Shown here piece by piece: positions 11,101-20,066 of a stretch of 64,000 nucleotides of DNA. The notes under the pieces are model-generated. The model did not search any database, was not told the origin of the DNA, and saw nothing but the letters and a program-made list of their open reading frames with translations. The stretch is from Brachybacterium endophyticum (GTDB taxonomy: Bacteria > Actinomycetota > Actinomycetes > Actinomycetales > Dermabacteraceae): the NCBI RefSeq assembly GCF_003130585.1, contig NZ_QFKX01000006.1:1-64000 (forward strand). Direction: 5' to 3'. A program made the translations under genes and the position numbers. Each line of letters begins with the position of its first letter. Within the stretch, counting starts at the first letter, position 1.

Positions 11101-11515
11101 CCTGTGGCGCGTGGTGGATCCCGGATCGCGGGTGAGCGTGCGCGCGGGCGACGGGTCCTCCGCCGCCGTGGAGACGACGCTGCCGAGCGGCGTCGTCGAC
11201 GCCGAGGGCCGTCTGGACGCCGACCAGGGTGAGCGCACGGTCGTGCTCTCCGAACGCCGGGAGAGCGGGTGGGAGGCGCACCTGGACGGCGCGAAGCTGA
11301 CACCGGTCACGGTGGACGGCTGGGCGCAGGGATTCACCGTGCCCGCCGGTGCCGACGGCGAGCTCGAGATCGGCCGGGACGATCCCCGGCGAGTCGTCCT
11401 CGCCCTCCTGCTCGCGGTGACCGTCCTGATCACCGCCGTGGTCGCGGTGCCGTGGAGGGCCGGGCCGGGACGCCGACGCGGTCCCGCTCCCTGGGAGGAG
11501 AGTGATGCCCTGTGA
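8120..11515 (+). CDS. Large membrane-bound family-2 glycosyltransferase
   Basis: A 1131-residue protein. Residues 1-340 form a degenerate GT2 domain, with VTAVVLLGAGDD at the start and a WFWLLTEDALP segment near 157-167 where a canonical enzyme has its DxD. After a basic stretch come roughly ten to twelve hydrophobic helices (about residues 450-860), and the last ~250 residues are mostly extracytoplasmic before a final helix (about 1095-1115). Homologues always sit between whiB2 and a DUF5719 gene in Actinomycetota, which points to a cell-envelope polymer role. GTG 8120 is the first start after whiB2 and lacks a strong ribosome site. The donor and acceptor are unknown. Confidence 0.8.
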   Translation: MTARTVTAVVLLGAGDDPSLLHDALAALSAQERAADRVAVVLRGEPGAEREEQVEELVADGAVADVLRIPAAAGLASAMREILRSLSSGVLSAQDALESRDAAPRAGGHMRQIDRDAHERGLVREAEQTAQVPTRLREGGTGMGSSTAGRRRAAAETENWFWLLTEDALPGRSSLRALLETAESSPTAAVIGSKRLRPPHHADDLERRGRSTADDADVLVDVGLTLTHSGRIVTGVEPGEIDQGQSDWRQDVLGVALPGMLVRESTLSRLGGTDPALGSPFAEVDLGHRVWRGGERVEVAADSRVLVPQRHRDVPALVHEHRRGQLLLLLKHRPLLGALLTLLLSIPLGTLARMIGQVAAQSPRRALAELTAALAAYRRAPAVMARGAAASHRARVPRRRLAPLYLPRTEALRRRGEAVWTRLFADDERARRIRRTTWGIAGTSHGADDADFGRHGVWTLILAALALIGGMIGVRPLLARGHLEGPQLMTLAPDWRESLQIAWSSWVPGGAGGLGARGPGDALMRLVTAVPLPEVAPAVLLVLSIPLAAMGAWWAAGALTRAVGARLALAVAWAVGPPLLASLSSGAWPLVLVHLLLPLLALAVGRAIGLVHKVSQASVSAAAAGGLLLLVIGAVQPALVLLVGLGLALLAPFVPGRRARLIWVLVPSLALQLPYLPTFVAHPSTLLHVAGVPAVAGTSSPLGLLALWPVPAPAWTPLSGLIGSHAAELAPYLLMLPVLLAALVAPFQRAAAGRAGRLALLIAALCLGVVLLARALPSEIGADELRSVPAGGLLSLALLALLIGCAATVDVLARRSGREGAARRAASSVIAGAVAAFCLIATIGWAVSLPSALQVHRTDASRIPQAARDLGTSQDRGRVLVLEPAEGGDQDALSARLVVDGGENAQQSSGAQEARALASVRGGGAVDSDPGSSALREATGGLLSSGPAQHPEVLRGLAIGYVVVPGARDDAPSLVDDLDSSPQLEKVTESSSGSLWRVVDPGSRVSVRAGDGSSAAVETTLPSGVVDAEGRLDADQGERTVVLSERRESGWEAHLDGAKLTPVTVDGWAQGFTVPAGADGELEIGRDDPRRVVLALLLAVTVLITAVVAVPWRAGPGRRRGPAPWEESDAL

Positions 11516-13131
11516 GCGCACGAGACACCCACGCGCCCCACGGTGAGCGCACGGAGCGCGGCGCCCGCCCGCTGCTGGGCCTGCTGTCCGTGCTGCCGCT
11601 GCTCGCCGTCGGCGGCATCGCCCTGTTCGCACCCGGTGACGCCCTCGCCCCGCGCGGCGACGTGAAGCACGAGAGCTCCACGGCCGCGCCGAGCACGACC
11701 GGTCTGGTCTGCCCCGGCCCGCTCACGGTGCCCGATGCGCTCGCCGACACCGGCGGCGACGCGGAGCTCGCCTCGAAGGGGCCCTCGGACGTGGTGGGCG
11801 TGCGGGGCCTGGCCCTCGACGCCGACTCCTCGCTGCTGTACGGCAGGGTCGCCGCCTCCACCACCCGGCAGGACGAGAACGGCGATCCGCTCGCCCCGAC
11901 CATCGAGACGAAGAGCTCGGACCGGAAGGCGGCGGGCCAGAAGGCGCGGGCGGCGGACCTCGGCGCCGCGGCCCTGACGATCCCGCAGGCCACCAAGCCT
12001 GCGGAGCTGACGCTGTCCGGGTCCTCGCAGGAAGTGGTCGGGGACGCCGTGCAGGCCTCGACGACCACGACGGGCGACTTCCGCTCCATGGCGCTCACCC
12101 GCTGCGCCGCACCCACCACCGAGGCGACCTTCCTGGGGTCGAGCACCCGCAGCGGGGCCAGCTCCTCGCTGTGGCTGTCCAACACCTCCGACCGCCCCGC
12201 CACGGCGTCGGTGCAGGTGCGCACGGCCGACGGCCCCGCCGACATGGGAGGACGCTCCCAGGTGGTGGTCGCCCCCGGGAAGCAGGAGCGGGTGCTGCTC
12301 GAATCGATCGTCCCCGACCAGGACGTGATCGGCGTCAGCGTCAGCACCGTCGGGGCCCCGCTGGCGATGGCCCTGCAGGGCACCGAGCGCGACGGTCTGA
12401 CGCCTCAGGGCGCGGAGATGCTCTCCGGCCTCCCCGAGCCCTCGCGGGACGCCACCGTGCCGGGCGTCCGGGTCGGCAAGGGCGGCAGCGGACAGGTCGT
12501 GATGATGAACGAGGGCGGGCGTGACGCGCAGGTGCGCCTGAGCGCCTCGGACACCGACGGCCCGGTCGACCTTCCCGGTCTCGGCGACGAGATCACCGTG
12601 CCCGCAGGCTCCGTCGCCACCGTCCCGCTCGACGGCGCCCAGGGCGACCTCACGATCACGTCCCGCTCCGACCAGCCCGTCAGCACCGCGGTGCGCTCCA
12701 GCGTGAAGTCCGACAAGCGCCTGGGCAAGACCATCGGCGCGCCGTCGGACCTCGCCGTCACCCAGCCCGCACCCGCCCTCACCGACGCCGGCGTGCTCGC
12801 CCTGCCGGCGGGCGGAGCCCACGGGACGCTGGCCCTGGCCTCCGACGCGGACACCTCGGCGACGGTGATCCCCGTCGGCGAGGACGGCGGCGGTGGGAGG
12901 CCCGTGCAGATGGACCTCGCCGAGGGCGCCACGGCGCAGGTCGCCGGCGGGGACCTCACCGGCGTCGAGGGCGAGGTCGCGGGCCTGGTCGTCGTCCCCG
13001 ACGACCCCGATGCGGTGCACGCCACGTGGATCCAGGCCGAGAGCGGGAAGAAGGACGGGCCCCTGCTCTCGAGCATCCCGGTGCTGCCGCGCTCCTCCGA
13101 TCGCGCCGCGGCGAGCGTCCAGCTGGGCTAG
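11512..13131 (+). CDS. DUF5719 family secreted protein
   Basis: A 539-residue exported protein. A short Arg-containing N-terminus and a hydrophobic helix (about residues 23-43) form a signal sequence or membrane anchor. The rest is a Gly/Ser/Thr-rich beta repeat region with recurrent short units such as WLSNTSDRPATASVQV and VVVAPGKQERVLLESI. This is the DUF5719 pattern, found next to the large membrane glycosyltransferase in many actinobacteria. The start codon overlaps the glycosyltransferase stop by 4 bp, so they are co-translated and probably act together at the outer face of the membrane. The biochemical role is unknown. Confidence 0.8.
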   Translation: MSARDTHAPHGERTERGARPLLGLLSVLPLLAVGGIALFAPGDALAPRGDVKHESSTAAPSTTGLVCPGPLTVPDALADTGGDAELASKGPSDVVGVRGLALDADSSLLYGRVAASTTRQDENGDPLAPTIETKSSDRKAAGQKARAADLGAAALTIPQATKPAELTLSGSSQEVVGDAVQASTTTTGDFRSMALTRCAAPTTEATFLGSSTRSGASSSLWLSNTSDRPATASVQVRTADGPADMGGRSQVVVAPGKQERVLLESIVPDQDVIGVSVSTVGAPLAMALQGTERDGLTPQGAEMLSGLPEPSRDATVPGVRVGKGGSGQVVMMNEGGRDAQVRLSASDTDGPVDLPGLGDEITVPAGSVATVPLDGAQGDLTITSRSDQPVSTAVRSSVKSDKRLGKTIGAPSDLAVTQPAPALTDAGVLALPAGGAHGTLALASDADTSATVIPVGEDGGGGRPVQMDLAEGATAQVAGGDLTGVEGEVAGLVVVPDDPDAVHATWIQAESGKKDGPLLSSIPVLPRSSDRAAASVQLG

Positions 13132-13566
13132 TCAGTCCTCGGTCCAGGCCTCGGGGTCGACGTCCTCGGGAGCCAGGTGCAGCAGGGACCCCACCTGGTC
13201 GGCGAGGACCTGGCGCACCAGCAGCTCGAGCTCGCCGGGCAGGGCGCAGCGGGTCTGGATCGGCCGCCGGAACAGCACCACGCGCGGGGCATGGTCACGA
13301 TCGGCGGGGAAGGCGCGCCCCAGCGCGACCGAGCTCTCCTCCCACGGCGCGGGGTCGCTCATCGGGACCTCCTCGACGGCGACCTCGAGGTGCTCGAGCC
13401 GTCGCGGATACTTCTCGACGAGCATGCGTGCCGCCTCCAGCACGGTGTCGTCGAACTCCTCGCGGCGGGAACGATGGCCGGGCAGGTGCGGGGGCAGGAG
13501 CTCCCCGCGCAGTCCGCGTCCGTGGCGGTCCCGGCGTCGGCCGGAGGAAGTTCGCTGGAGCGTCAT
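13132..13566 (-). CDS. Rv3259-like protein of the zincin-like metallopeptidase family
   Basis: A 144-residue protein resembling Rv3259, which databases place in a zincin-like metallopeptidase family. The core segments are LPGHRSRREEFDDTVLEAA, HLEVAVEEVP and PRVVLFRRPI, then a C-terminal helix. Where true family peptidases have an HExxH zinc motif, this protein reads LLVRQVLADQVG, with no histidine pair, so peptidase activity is doubtful. ATG 13566 was chosen over an earlier start because it leaves the upstream promoter of the divergent DUF3499 gene free. The stop is adjacent to the convergent DUF5719 stop. Gene order mirrors Rv3260c-Rv3257c. Confidence 0.75.
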   Translation of the reverse strand: MTLQRTSSGRRRDRHGRGLRGELLPPHLPGHRSRREEFDDTVLEAARMLVEKYPRRLEHLEVAVEEVPMSDPAPWEESSVALGRAFPADRDHAPRVVLFRRPIQTRCALPGELELLVRQVLADQVGSLLHLAPEDVDPEAWTED

Positions 13567-13621
13567 GCACCGCACCCTAACGCGCTCGTGTCGCAGGTCC
13601 GGGCAGTGCTCTCGCACTGCG

Positions 13622-13637
13622 TACACTCGAGGGCGTG
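13622..13637 (+). promoter_or_regulatory. Leaderless promoter of the DUF3499 gene
   Basis: A TACACT -10 hexamer at 13622-13627 ends 7 nt before GTG 13635, and no Shine-Dalgarno sequence precedes the GTG. Initiation 7-8 nt after the hexamer would put the start codon at or beside the 5' end of the mRNA. The same layout recurs in front of several other genes of this window. Confidence 0.55.
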
Positions 13638-13988
13638 CCTGCTCGCGACTGCTCGAAGACCGGATGTGCCGACCCCGCCGTCAGCTCCCTGACGTTCGTC
13701 TACGAGGACTCCACCCTCGTGGTGGGGCCGCTGGCCCGCACGGCCGATCCCAACGCCTACGACCTCTGCGAGACGCACGCCGCGCGCATGACACCGCCGC
13801 GCGGCTGGGAGATGATCCGTGTCACCGGCAGTGCGGACGCGGTCGACGACCTCGTGGCGCTCGCCGCCGCCGTCGACCCCCGCGAGCAGGAGGAGGCCCC
13901 TCTGCCTCCCGCCCCGAGTGCGCAGTCCGGCGCGCAGGCCGGTGGAGGCCGGCACCTTCACGTGGTGAGGCCCTCCGATGAGTCCTGA
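13635..13988 (+). CDS. DUF3499 family protein
   Basis: A 117-residue protein matching DUF3499 (Rv3258c), found only next to manB in actinobacteria. It has an N-terminal pair of cysteines (CSKTGC, residues 6-11) and a later CETHAARM segment (about residue 46), a C-x4-C...C-x2-H arrangement that could bind zinc. FVYEDSTLVVGPLA forms a beta hairpin between them. The last ~30 residues are Pro/Gly-rich. It overlaps the phosphomannomutase gene by 11 bp, so the two are coupled. Function is unknown. Confidence 0.85.
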   Translation: MPARDCSKTGCADPAVSSLTFVYEDSTLVVGPLARTADPNAYDLCETHAARMTPPRGWEMIRVTGSADAVDDLVALAAAVDPREQEEAPLPPAPSAQSGAQAGGGRHLHVVRPSDES

Positions 13989-15729
13989 CCTCCGGGGCAT
14001 CGTGCTGGCCAACGACGTGCGCGGCGTCGCCGGCGAGCAGCTCGACGAACAGGTCGCCCGCGCCTTCGGCGCCGCCTTCGCCGACAGTCTCGAGGTCAAG
14101 GACCTGATCCTTGCGCACGACATGCGCGACAGCTCCCCGGCGCTGGCGCGTGCCTTCGCCGACGGGGCCGCCCGCCGCGGTGCCCGGGTGGGTCTGGCGG
14201 GTCTGTGCGCGACCGACGAGCTGTACTGCGCGTCCGGGCTCTACCGTGCGGCCGGCGCGATGATCACGGCCAGCCACAACCCCGCCCCGTACAACGGCAT
14301 CAAGTTCTGCCTCCCCGGTGCCCGCCCGGTCGGCAGGGACAGCGGGCTGGAGGCACTGCGCGTGCGGGCCGAGGAGCTGCTGGGGGAGGGCGAGATCCCC
14401 GAGGTCCCCGGCGGCCACCAGGAGGAGTTGGACTGCCTCGAGGACTACATCGCGATCCTGCTGCACCTGGTCGGGATCCCCGCGCGCCGGCCGCTGCGCG
14501 TCGTGGTCGATGCCGGCAACGGCATGGCCGGACTGACCGTGCCGGCCCTGGCCGAGCGCGTCCCGACCCTCGAGCTGATCGGTCTCCACCTCGACCTCGA
14601 CGGCAGCTTCCCCCACCATCCGGCCGATCCGACGGACCCCGAGAACCTCGTCGAGCTCTCGGCCGCGGTGCGTGAGCACGGCGCCGACGTGGGTCTCGCC
14701 TTCGACGGCGATGCCGACCGCTGCGTGGTGGTCGACGAGACCGGGGCCCCTGTGCCGCCCTCCGCTCTCACGGCGCTGATCGCGCTCGCCGAGATCGACC
14801 GCGCCCGGGCCGCGGGCGATCAGCGACCCGCGGTGGTCGCCAACGTGGTGACCTCCCGGCACGTGCGTGAGACGGTCGAGTCCGCGGGCGGGCGCTATGT
14901 GCGCACCCCCGTCGGCCACTCGTACATCAAGGCGGTGATGGCCGACGAGCACGCCGTCGTCGGCGGGGAGCACTCGGCCCACTACTACTTCCGCGACTTC
15001 TTCAACGCCGACTCCGGCCTGCTGGCGGCCCTGCACGTGCTGGCAGCCCTTGCAGGCGGCGACCGGCCGATGTCGGAGCTGGTCGCGGCGCATTCCCCCT
15101 ATGCCGCGAGCGGGGAGAAGGACCTGCGGGTCGCGGACGCACAGGCCGCCCGGGACACCGTCCGGGCCGCCTTCGAAGGGCGCCGGGGCACCGAGATCGA
15201 CGAGCTCGACGGCCTCACGGTGACCCACTGGGGCGACACCGGTGCCGCAACGACCGGCGACGCCGGCACCGCGATCGGGACCGGCGACGCCGATGACGCC
15301 GTGGCGGCCGGGCACTGGTGGTTCTCGCTGCGCTCCTCCAACACCGAGCCCCTGCTGAGGCTGAACGTCGAGGCTGCCGAGGGGACCACGATGCGAGCTG
15401 TCCGGACGGAGGTCCTCGCTCTGCTCGGGGAGGGGACCGGGACGGCGGAGCAGGCCGAGCACGACGCCGCGAGCCGATCGACCACGGCGGCCGACGGCGG
15501 AGCCGCGCAGCCTTCGCGGCCGGCGTCCGCCGGATCCACCGAGGACGCTCTCGAGCTGCCGTCCTGGCTGCGTGAGGCCCTGCGCTGCCCGCGCTGCGGC
15601 GCGAGCCTCGTGCACGACGCCGAGCAGCTGATCTGCGCCGACGATCCCTCGCACGTCTTCGAGGTGCGCGGCGGCGTGCCCGTGCTCGTCCCCGAGGGCG
15701 AGGTGCCCGGGGCCGAGAGCCACGGCTGA
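13978..15729 (+). CDS. manB: Phosphomannomutase/phosphoglucomutase fused to a Trm112-like zinc ribbon
   Basis: A 583-residue protein. Residues 1-~490 are an alpha-D-phosphohexomutase that would supply mannose-1-phosphate for GDP-mannose. The phosphoserine loop TASHNP is at about 97-102, the magnesium loop DGDADRC at about 243-249, the sugar-specificity loop EHSAHYY at about 324-330, and the phosphate-binding RSSNTEP near 454-460. After an Ala/Ser/Thr linker, residues ~525-583 form a Trm112/UPF0434-type domain with a CPRC knuckle and a second single Cys in LICADD. In relatives the Trm112-like protein is a separate downstream gene, so this is a fusion. ATG 13978 lies inside the DUF3499 gene. 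Confidence 0.9.
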   Translation: MSPDLRGIVLANDVRGVAGEQLDEQVARAFGAAFADSLEVKDLILAHDMRDSSPALARAFADGAARRGARVGLAGLCATDELYCASGLYRAAGAMITASHNPAPYNGIKFCLPGARPVGRDSGLEALRVRAEELLGEGEIPEVPGGHQEELDCLEDYIAILLHLVGIPARRPLRVVVDAGNGMAGLTVPALAERVPTLELIGLHLDLDGSFPHHPADPTDPENLVELSAAVREHGADVGLAFDGDADRCVVVDETGAPVPPSALTALIALAEIDRARAAGDQRPAVVANVVTSRHVRETVESAGGRYVRTPVGHSYIKAVMADEHAVVGGEHSAHYYFRDFFNADSGLLAALHVLAALAGGDRPMSELVAAHSPYAASGEKDLRVADAQAARDTVRAAFEGRRGTEIDELDGLTVTHWGDTGAATTGDAGTAIGTGDADDAVAAGHWWFSLRSSNTEPLLRLNVEAAEGTTMRAVRTEVLALLGEGTGTAEQAEHDAASRSTTAADGGAAQPSRPASAGSTEDALELPSWLREALRCPRCGASLVHDAEQLICADDPSHVFEVRGGVPVLVPEGEVPGAESHG

Positions 15730-15754
15730 CCCCGACGGGGGCGGCGATCAGCAG

Positions 15755-15775
15755 GGAGCGCGCGCTGCGCGCGCG
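15755..15775. terminator. GC-rich hairpin between convergent genes
   Basis: Alternating GC sequence at about 15755-15775 can fold into a hairpin with GCGCGCG arms. It lies in the 79-bp gap between the convergent manB and RDD genes and has no U-tract, so it is only a plausible bidirectional terminator. Confidence 0.3.
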
Positions 15776-15808
15776 GCGCCGCACCGCCCCGGCGCTGCGG
15801 TCCCGGCG

Positions 15809-16636
15809 TCACGCCGAGAACGGGACCGTTCGGACGTCGAGGGCGAGCTCCTGCTCGCGGGCCGTGCGCCGACGCAGGTGCTCCTCGTCGCGACGCGACC
15901 GCTCGGCCAGGACCGCACGCAGGAACAGCTCCGGATCGGTACCCGGCGGCGGGGCGGGCGTCACGGAGGGCATCGTGCGCTGCAGCAGATCCCTCGCGAT
16001 CCGACGGCGCGACTCGGGGTTCAGCGACCCCGCACGCGGCAGGAAGGCGCGGATGTCCTGCAGCAGCGGCAGGGGCAGTCGGCCCACGTCCGCGCCGGCG
16101 GCCCAGCTGCTCAGCTCGGAGGGCATCTGCTCGCGCACGGGACGCGGAGCCCGCATCCGCTCCTGGATGACCATCGTGCCCGCCAGCAGGTCCCCGATCC
16201 GACGGGAACGACGGTCCACGAGCGAGGTCACCAGCGCGAGGGCGCCCGAGGTCGACCAGATCTCGAGCATCGCCATCACGGCCCGCAGCAGGCTCTGGCG
16301 CACGTGCACCGGCCCGCCGTCCTCACGGACCACCCGGGTGCCGGTGGCCAGACGCCCCACGCTGCGACCGTCGGTGAGCATCTCCAGCAGCACGGGGTAC
16401 CCCAGGAACGTCAGCACGCTCGCGAGCACCAGCCCGGCCTGCAGGAAGCCCGCGTCGAGGCCCGTCGAGGTGGACGCGGCGTAGATGCCGACGGTCATCC
16501 CGAGGGAGAGGGAGAGCATGATCGCCCCGTCGACCAGGTAGGACAGCAGCCGGGTCGCGAACGAGGCCGGGCGCAGATCCAGGTGGACGGCCTCACCGGT
16601 GACGAGCGCATCGGTGGTCGAGGAGGCGGGGGTCAT
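15809..16636 (-). CDS. RDD family membrane protein
   Basis: A 275-residue integral membrane protein with the RDD domain (about residues 22-160): RPASFATRLLSYLVDGAIML at the start and SVGRLATGTRVVRE in the first loop after two hydrophobic helices. DRRSRRIGDLLAGTMVI, near 142-158, is the last conserved segment. The C-terminal ~110 residues are cytoplasmic, charged and helical. RDD proteins are of uncertain function, some being proposed ion transporters. A minus-strand CAGACT hexamer 6 nt before ATG 16636 suggests a leaderless mRNA. It is divergent from the SpoIIM-like gene, with which RDD proteins are commonly paired in actinobacteria. Confidence 0.85.
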   Translation of the reverse strand: MTPASSTTDALVTGEAVHLDLRPASFATRLLSYLVDGAIMLSLSLGMTVGIYAASTSTGLDAGFLQAGLVLASVLTFLGYPVLLEMLTDGRSVGRLATGTRVVREDGGPVHVRQSLLRAVMAMLEIWSTSGALALVTSLVDRRSRRIGDLLAGTMVIQERMRAPRPVREQMPSELSSWAAGADVGRLPLPLLQDIRAFLPRAGSLNPESRRRIARDLLQRTMPSVTPAPPPGTDPELFLRAVLAERSRRDEEHLRRRTAREQELALDVRTVPFSA

Positions 16637-16753
16637 GGCGACAGTCTGTCAGCGGCGGGCACGCAGCGCCTCACCCTCCGGTCGACCCGCGCCGGTCCTC
16701 GCCTCGACTTTCGTCGCACGTGCCCGGTGGGCGCCCCACCTAGTCTGGGAGCG
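16636..16753. promoter_or_regulatory. Back-to-back leaderless promoters (RDD and SpoIIM genes)
   Basis: On the minus strand CAGACT (16643-16648) is followed after 6 nt by the RDD ATG at 16636. On the plus strand TAGTCT (16741-16746) is followed after 6 nt by GTG 16753. Neither start has a Shine-Dalgarno sequence. Both therefore look like leaderless transcripts from one 116-bp divergent region. Confidence 0.5.
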
Positions 16754-17748
16754 TGGACACCGACGCCTTCATCGCCGTGCATCAGGGGGACTGGGACCGC
16801 CTGGGCCTCCTCACGCGCACCCGCACCCTCGATGCCGAGGGCGTCGAGGAGCTGATCGCCCTGTATCGGCGCACCGCCACCCACCTGTCGATCATCCGCT
16901 CGACCAATCCCGACCCGGTGCTGACGGCACGGCTGTCCGTGCTGCTGCAGCGCGCGCGACTGCGGATCACCGGGGCGCGGGTGCCGATGTGGCGCCGGCT
17001 GCGCGACGTGCTGTGGGAGGACGTCCCCGCGGCGATGTACGACGCGCGCTGGTGCATCGCGGTCTGCGGCGCCCTGCTCCTGCTGTCCGCCGTGATCAGC
17101 GGGATCTGGTTCGGCGTGGATCCCTCGGCGCGCTCGGCCGTGCTCAGCGCGGACGAGCAGCGGCAGCTCGCCGAGCACGACTTCGTCGGCTACTACTTCG
17201 AAGGCCATGCCAGCGGGTTCGCCGCGAACGTGTGGACCAACAACGCCTGGATCGCCCTGCAGTCCGTGGTGCTCGGCGTGACCGGCGTGTGGCCGCTGTG
17301 GATGATCCTCAGCAACGGACTGAACATCGGGGTCTCGGCCGGGGTGCTGGGAGCGCACGGGCAGATCGGGACGCTGCTGGTGTACCTGCTGCCGCACGGG
17401 CTCCTCGAGATCACGGCCATCTGCGTGGGGGCGGGCGCGGGCCTGCGGCTGTTCTGGGCCTGGGTGCGGCCCGGCCCGCTGCCGCGCACCTGGGCCCTCG
17501 CTCACGCCGCCCGCGCGATGATCACGGTGGGGATCGGACTGGTGCTCGTGCTGCTGGTCTCCGGCGTCCTCGAGGCCTTCGTGACCCCCAGCCCGCTGCC
17601 TGCACCGCTGCGGATCGCGATCGGCGTGATCGCCTGGGCCGGGTTCCTCGCCGTGCTCCTGATCCGGGGGCGCACCGTCCACCGTGCGGGGATCACCGGC
17701 GACCTCGACGAGGAGTCCGTGGGCGACACCGTCGCCGTCGCCGCCTGA
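16753..17748 (+). CDS. SpoIIM-like membrane protein (stage II sporulation protein M family)
   Basis: A 331-residue membrane protein of the SpoIIM/DUF95 family. A cytoplasmic, helical N-terminus (about 1-95) is followed by a first membrane helix near 98-115, an outer loop containing FVGYYFEGHASGFAANVWTNN (about 142-162), and four further helices up to residue ~300. PHGLLEITAICVGAGAG near 216-232 is the conserved family segment. In non-sporulating actinobacteria this family accompanies RDD, DUF58 and MoxR genes, as here; the role is unknown and not sporulation. The stop is 15 bp from the convergent DUF58 stop. Confidence 0.85.
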   Translation: MDTDAFIAVHQGDWDRLGLLTRTRTLDAEGVEELIALYRRTATHLSIIRSTNPDPVLTARLSVLLQRARLRITGARVPMWRRLRDVLWEDVPAAMYDARWCIAVCGALLLLSAVISGIWFGVDPSARSAVLSADEQRQLAEHDFVGYYFEGHASGFAANVWTNNAWIALQSVVLGVTGVWPLWMILSNGLNIGVSAGVLGAHGQIGTLLVYLLPHGLLEITAICVGAGAGLRLFWAWVRPGPLPRTWALAHAARAMITVGIGLVLVLLVSGVLEAFVTPSPLPAPLRIAIGVIAWAGFLAVLLIRGRTVHRAGITGDLDEESVGDTVAVAA

Positions 17749-17763
17749 GGCGGCCGGCGCCCT

Positions 17764-19062
17764 TCAGAGCCGCCCGGCCGCCTTCAGCGCGAGGTACTGA
17801 TCGGCCACGGCCTGCGGCAGGTCGTCGGGCACGACGTCCACCACGTGGGCGCCGCTGCGCTCGAGCGCCCGGGAGACGCCGTCCCTCTCCAGCCCGTCCT
17901 GCGCGGCCGACGCCGCCCGGTAGACCGCACCGATGCTCCCGCGCTCGGCGGCCATCGACTCCAGGTCCGGATCGGCGACGGAGCCGATCACCAGCGGGTG
18001 CTCGGCCGCGACCCGTGCGGCGACCGGCAGCAGCCCCTGCTGCACGGCACCCGGCTCGATCGGGGTCAGCAGCACCACCAGTGCCCCGCGGCGCGCGCGA
18101 CGGGCGATCTGGGCGGCCATCATCTCCCAATCGGTCTCCACCAGCGCAGGTTCCACGGGCGCGGTCGCCGCGACCACGTCGTGCAGCACGGTGCGGGGGT
18201 TGCCGGCGGCGACCGAGAGGTGGGGGATGCGGTCCGCGCACAGCACGTCGACCCGGTCGCCCGCCTGCGAGGCGAGCGCCATCAGCAGCAGGGTCGCATC
18301 GAGCGCCGCATCCAGGCGGGGTGCGTCCCCGACGCGCCCCGCCGAGGTGCGGGAGGTGTCCACGACGATCAGCACGTGCCGGTCGCGCTCGGGTCGCCAG
18401 GTGCGCACCACCACGCTGCGCCGACGGGCGGTGGCGCGCCAGTCGATCGAGCGCACGTCGTCGCCGTCCACGAAGTCCCGCAGCGAGTCGAACTCCGTGC
18501 CCTGGCCGCGCTGATGGACGGCCGCGAGGCCCTCGATCTCCCGCAGCCGACGCGTGCGCGAGGGCAGATGGCGCCGGGAGCCGAAGGCATGCAGGGCGAG
18601 CAGCTCACCGGGCACGACGCGGTGCGCACGCCGCTCGAGGAGCCCCAGCCGCCCACGGATGGCGAGCACGAGGATGCGGCTGCGGTGGCGACCACGTCGA
18701 ACAGGATGGAAGGACTGCTCGACGGCTCGGCGCTCGTGCGGGGGCAGCCGCAGCCCCGCCCTCTGCTCCGCGAGCCCGGCGGTGGGATTCCAGCAGTCCC
18801 GCAGGCGCAGCACCACTGGCCTCTCGGCGGTGTTGGTGACCAGCAGGCGGCCGCTCGCGTCCTCGCCCAGCCGCACCTGGCCCGGGGAGGTGCGGCGCAC
18901 GTCCAGGCGCCGCGGCGAGGGCGTGATCGACAGATCGGTCAGCAGCGCGGCGCACCACAGCACCGCACACACCACCAGGGTGATCCAGTGCGGGGCGAGC
19001 ACGATGGGCAGCACGGCCAGGACGCCCAGCAGGGCGCCGCGGAGGGTCAGGGCGATGCGCAC
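17764..19062 (-). CDS. DUF58 domain protein
   Basis: A 432-residue protein with two N-terminal membrane helices (about 5-42), a beta-rich domain, and the DUF58 signature near residues 190-215 (FDSLRDFVDGDDVRSIDWRATAR). A following von Willebrand A-like region has VLIVVDTSRTS (a degenerate MIDAS, DxSxx). DUF58 proteins are encoded beside MoxR ATPases and are thought to be their clients. GTG 19062 is 23 bp after the MoxR stop, so it is the last gene of a five-gene operon. The preceding frame into moxR is not used. Confidence 0.85.
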   Translation of the reverse strand: MRIALTLRGALLGVLAVLPIVLAPHWITLVVCAVLWCAALLTDLSITPSPRRLDVRRTSPGQVRLGEDASGRLLVTNTAERPVVLRLRDCWNPTAGLAEQRAGLRLPPHERRAVEQSFHPVRRGRHRSRILVLAIRGRLGLLERRAHRVVPGELLALHAFGSRRHLPSRTRRLREIEGLAAVHQRGQGTEFDSLRDFVDGDDVRSIDWRATARRRSVVVRTWRPERDRHVLIVVDTSRTSAGRVGDAPRLDAALDATLLLMALASQAGDRVDVLCADRIPHLSVAAGNPRTVLHDVVAATAPVEPALVETDWEMMAAQIARRARRGALVVLLTPIEPGAVQQGLLPVAARVAAEHPLVIGSVADPDLESMAAERGSIGAVYRAASAAQDGLERDGVSRALERSGAHVVDVVPDDLPQAVADQYLALKAAGRL

Positions 19063-19085
19063 GGGGTCCGGGTTCCCGTCCGGCC

Positions 19086-20062
<977 letters not shown>

Positions 20063-20066
<4 letters not shown>

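Noticed and set aside
8954-11632. An 892-codon minus-strand frame opposite the large glycosyltransferase.
   Set aside because: Antisense to a membrane protein with a strong GT2/TM pattern; composition is His/Arg/Gln-rich low complexity.
16599-18839. A 746-codon plus-strand frame across SpoIIM-like and DUF58 genes.
   Set aside because: It overlaps two better-supported genes, is Arg/Pro/Ala-rich and has no motifs.
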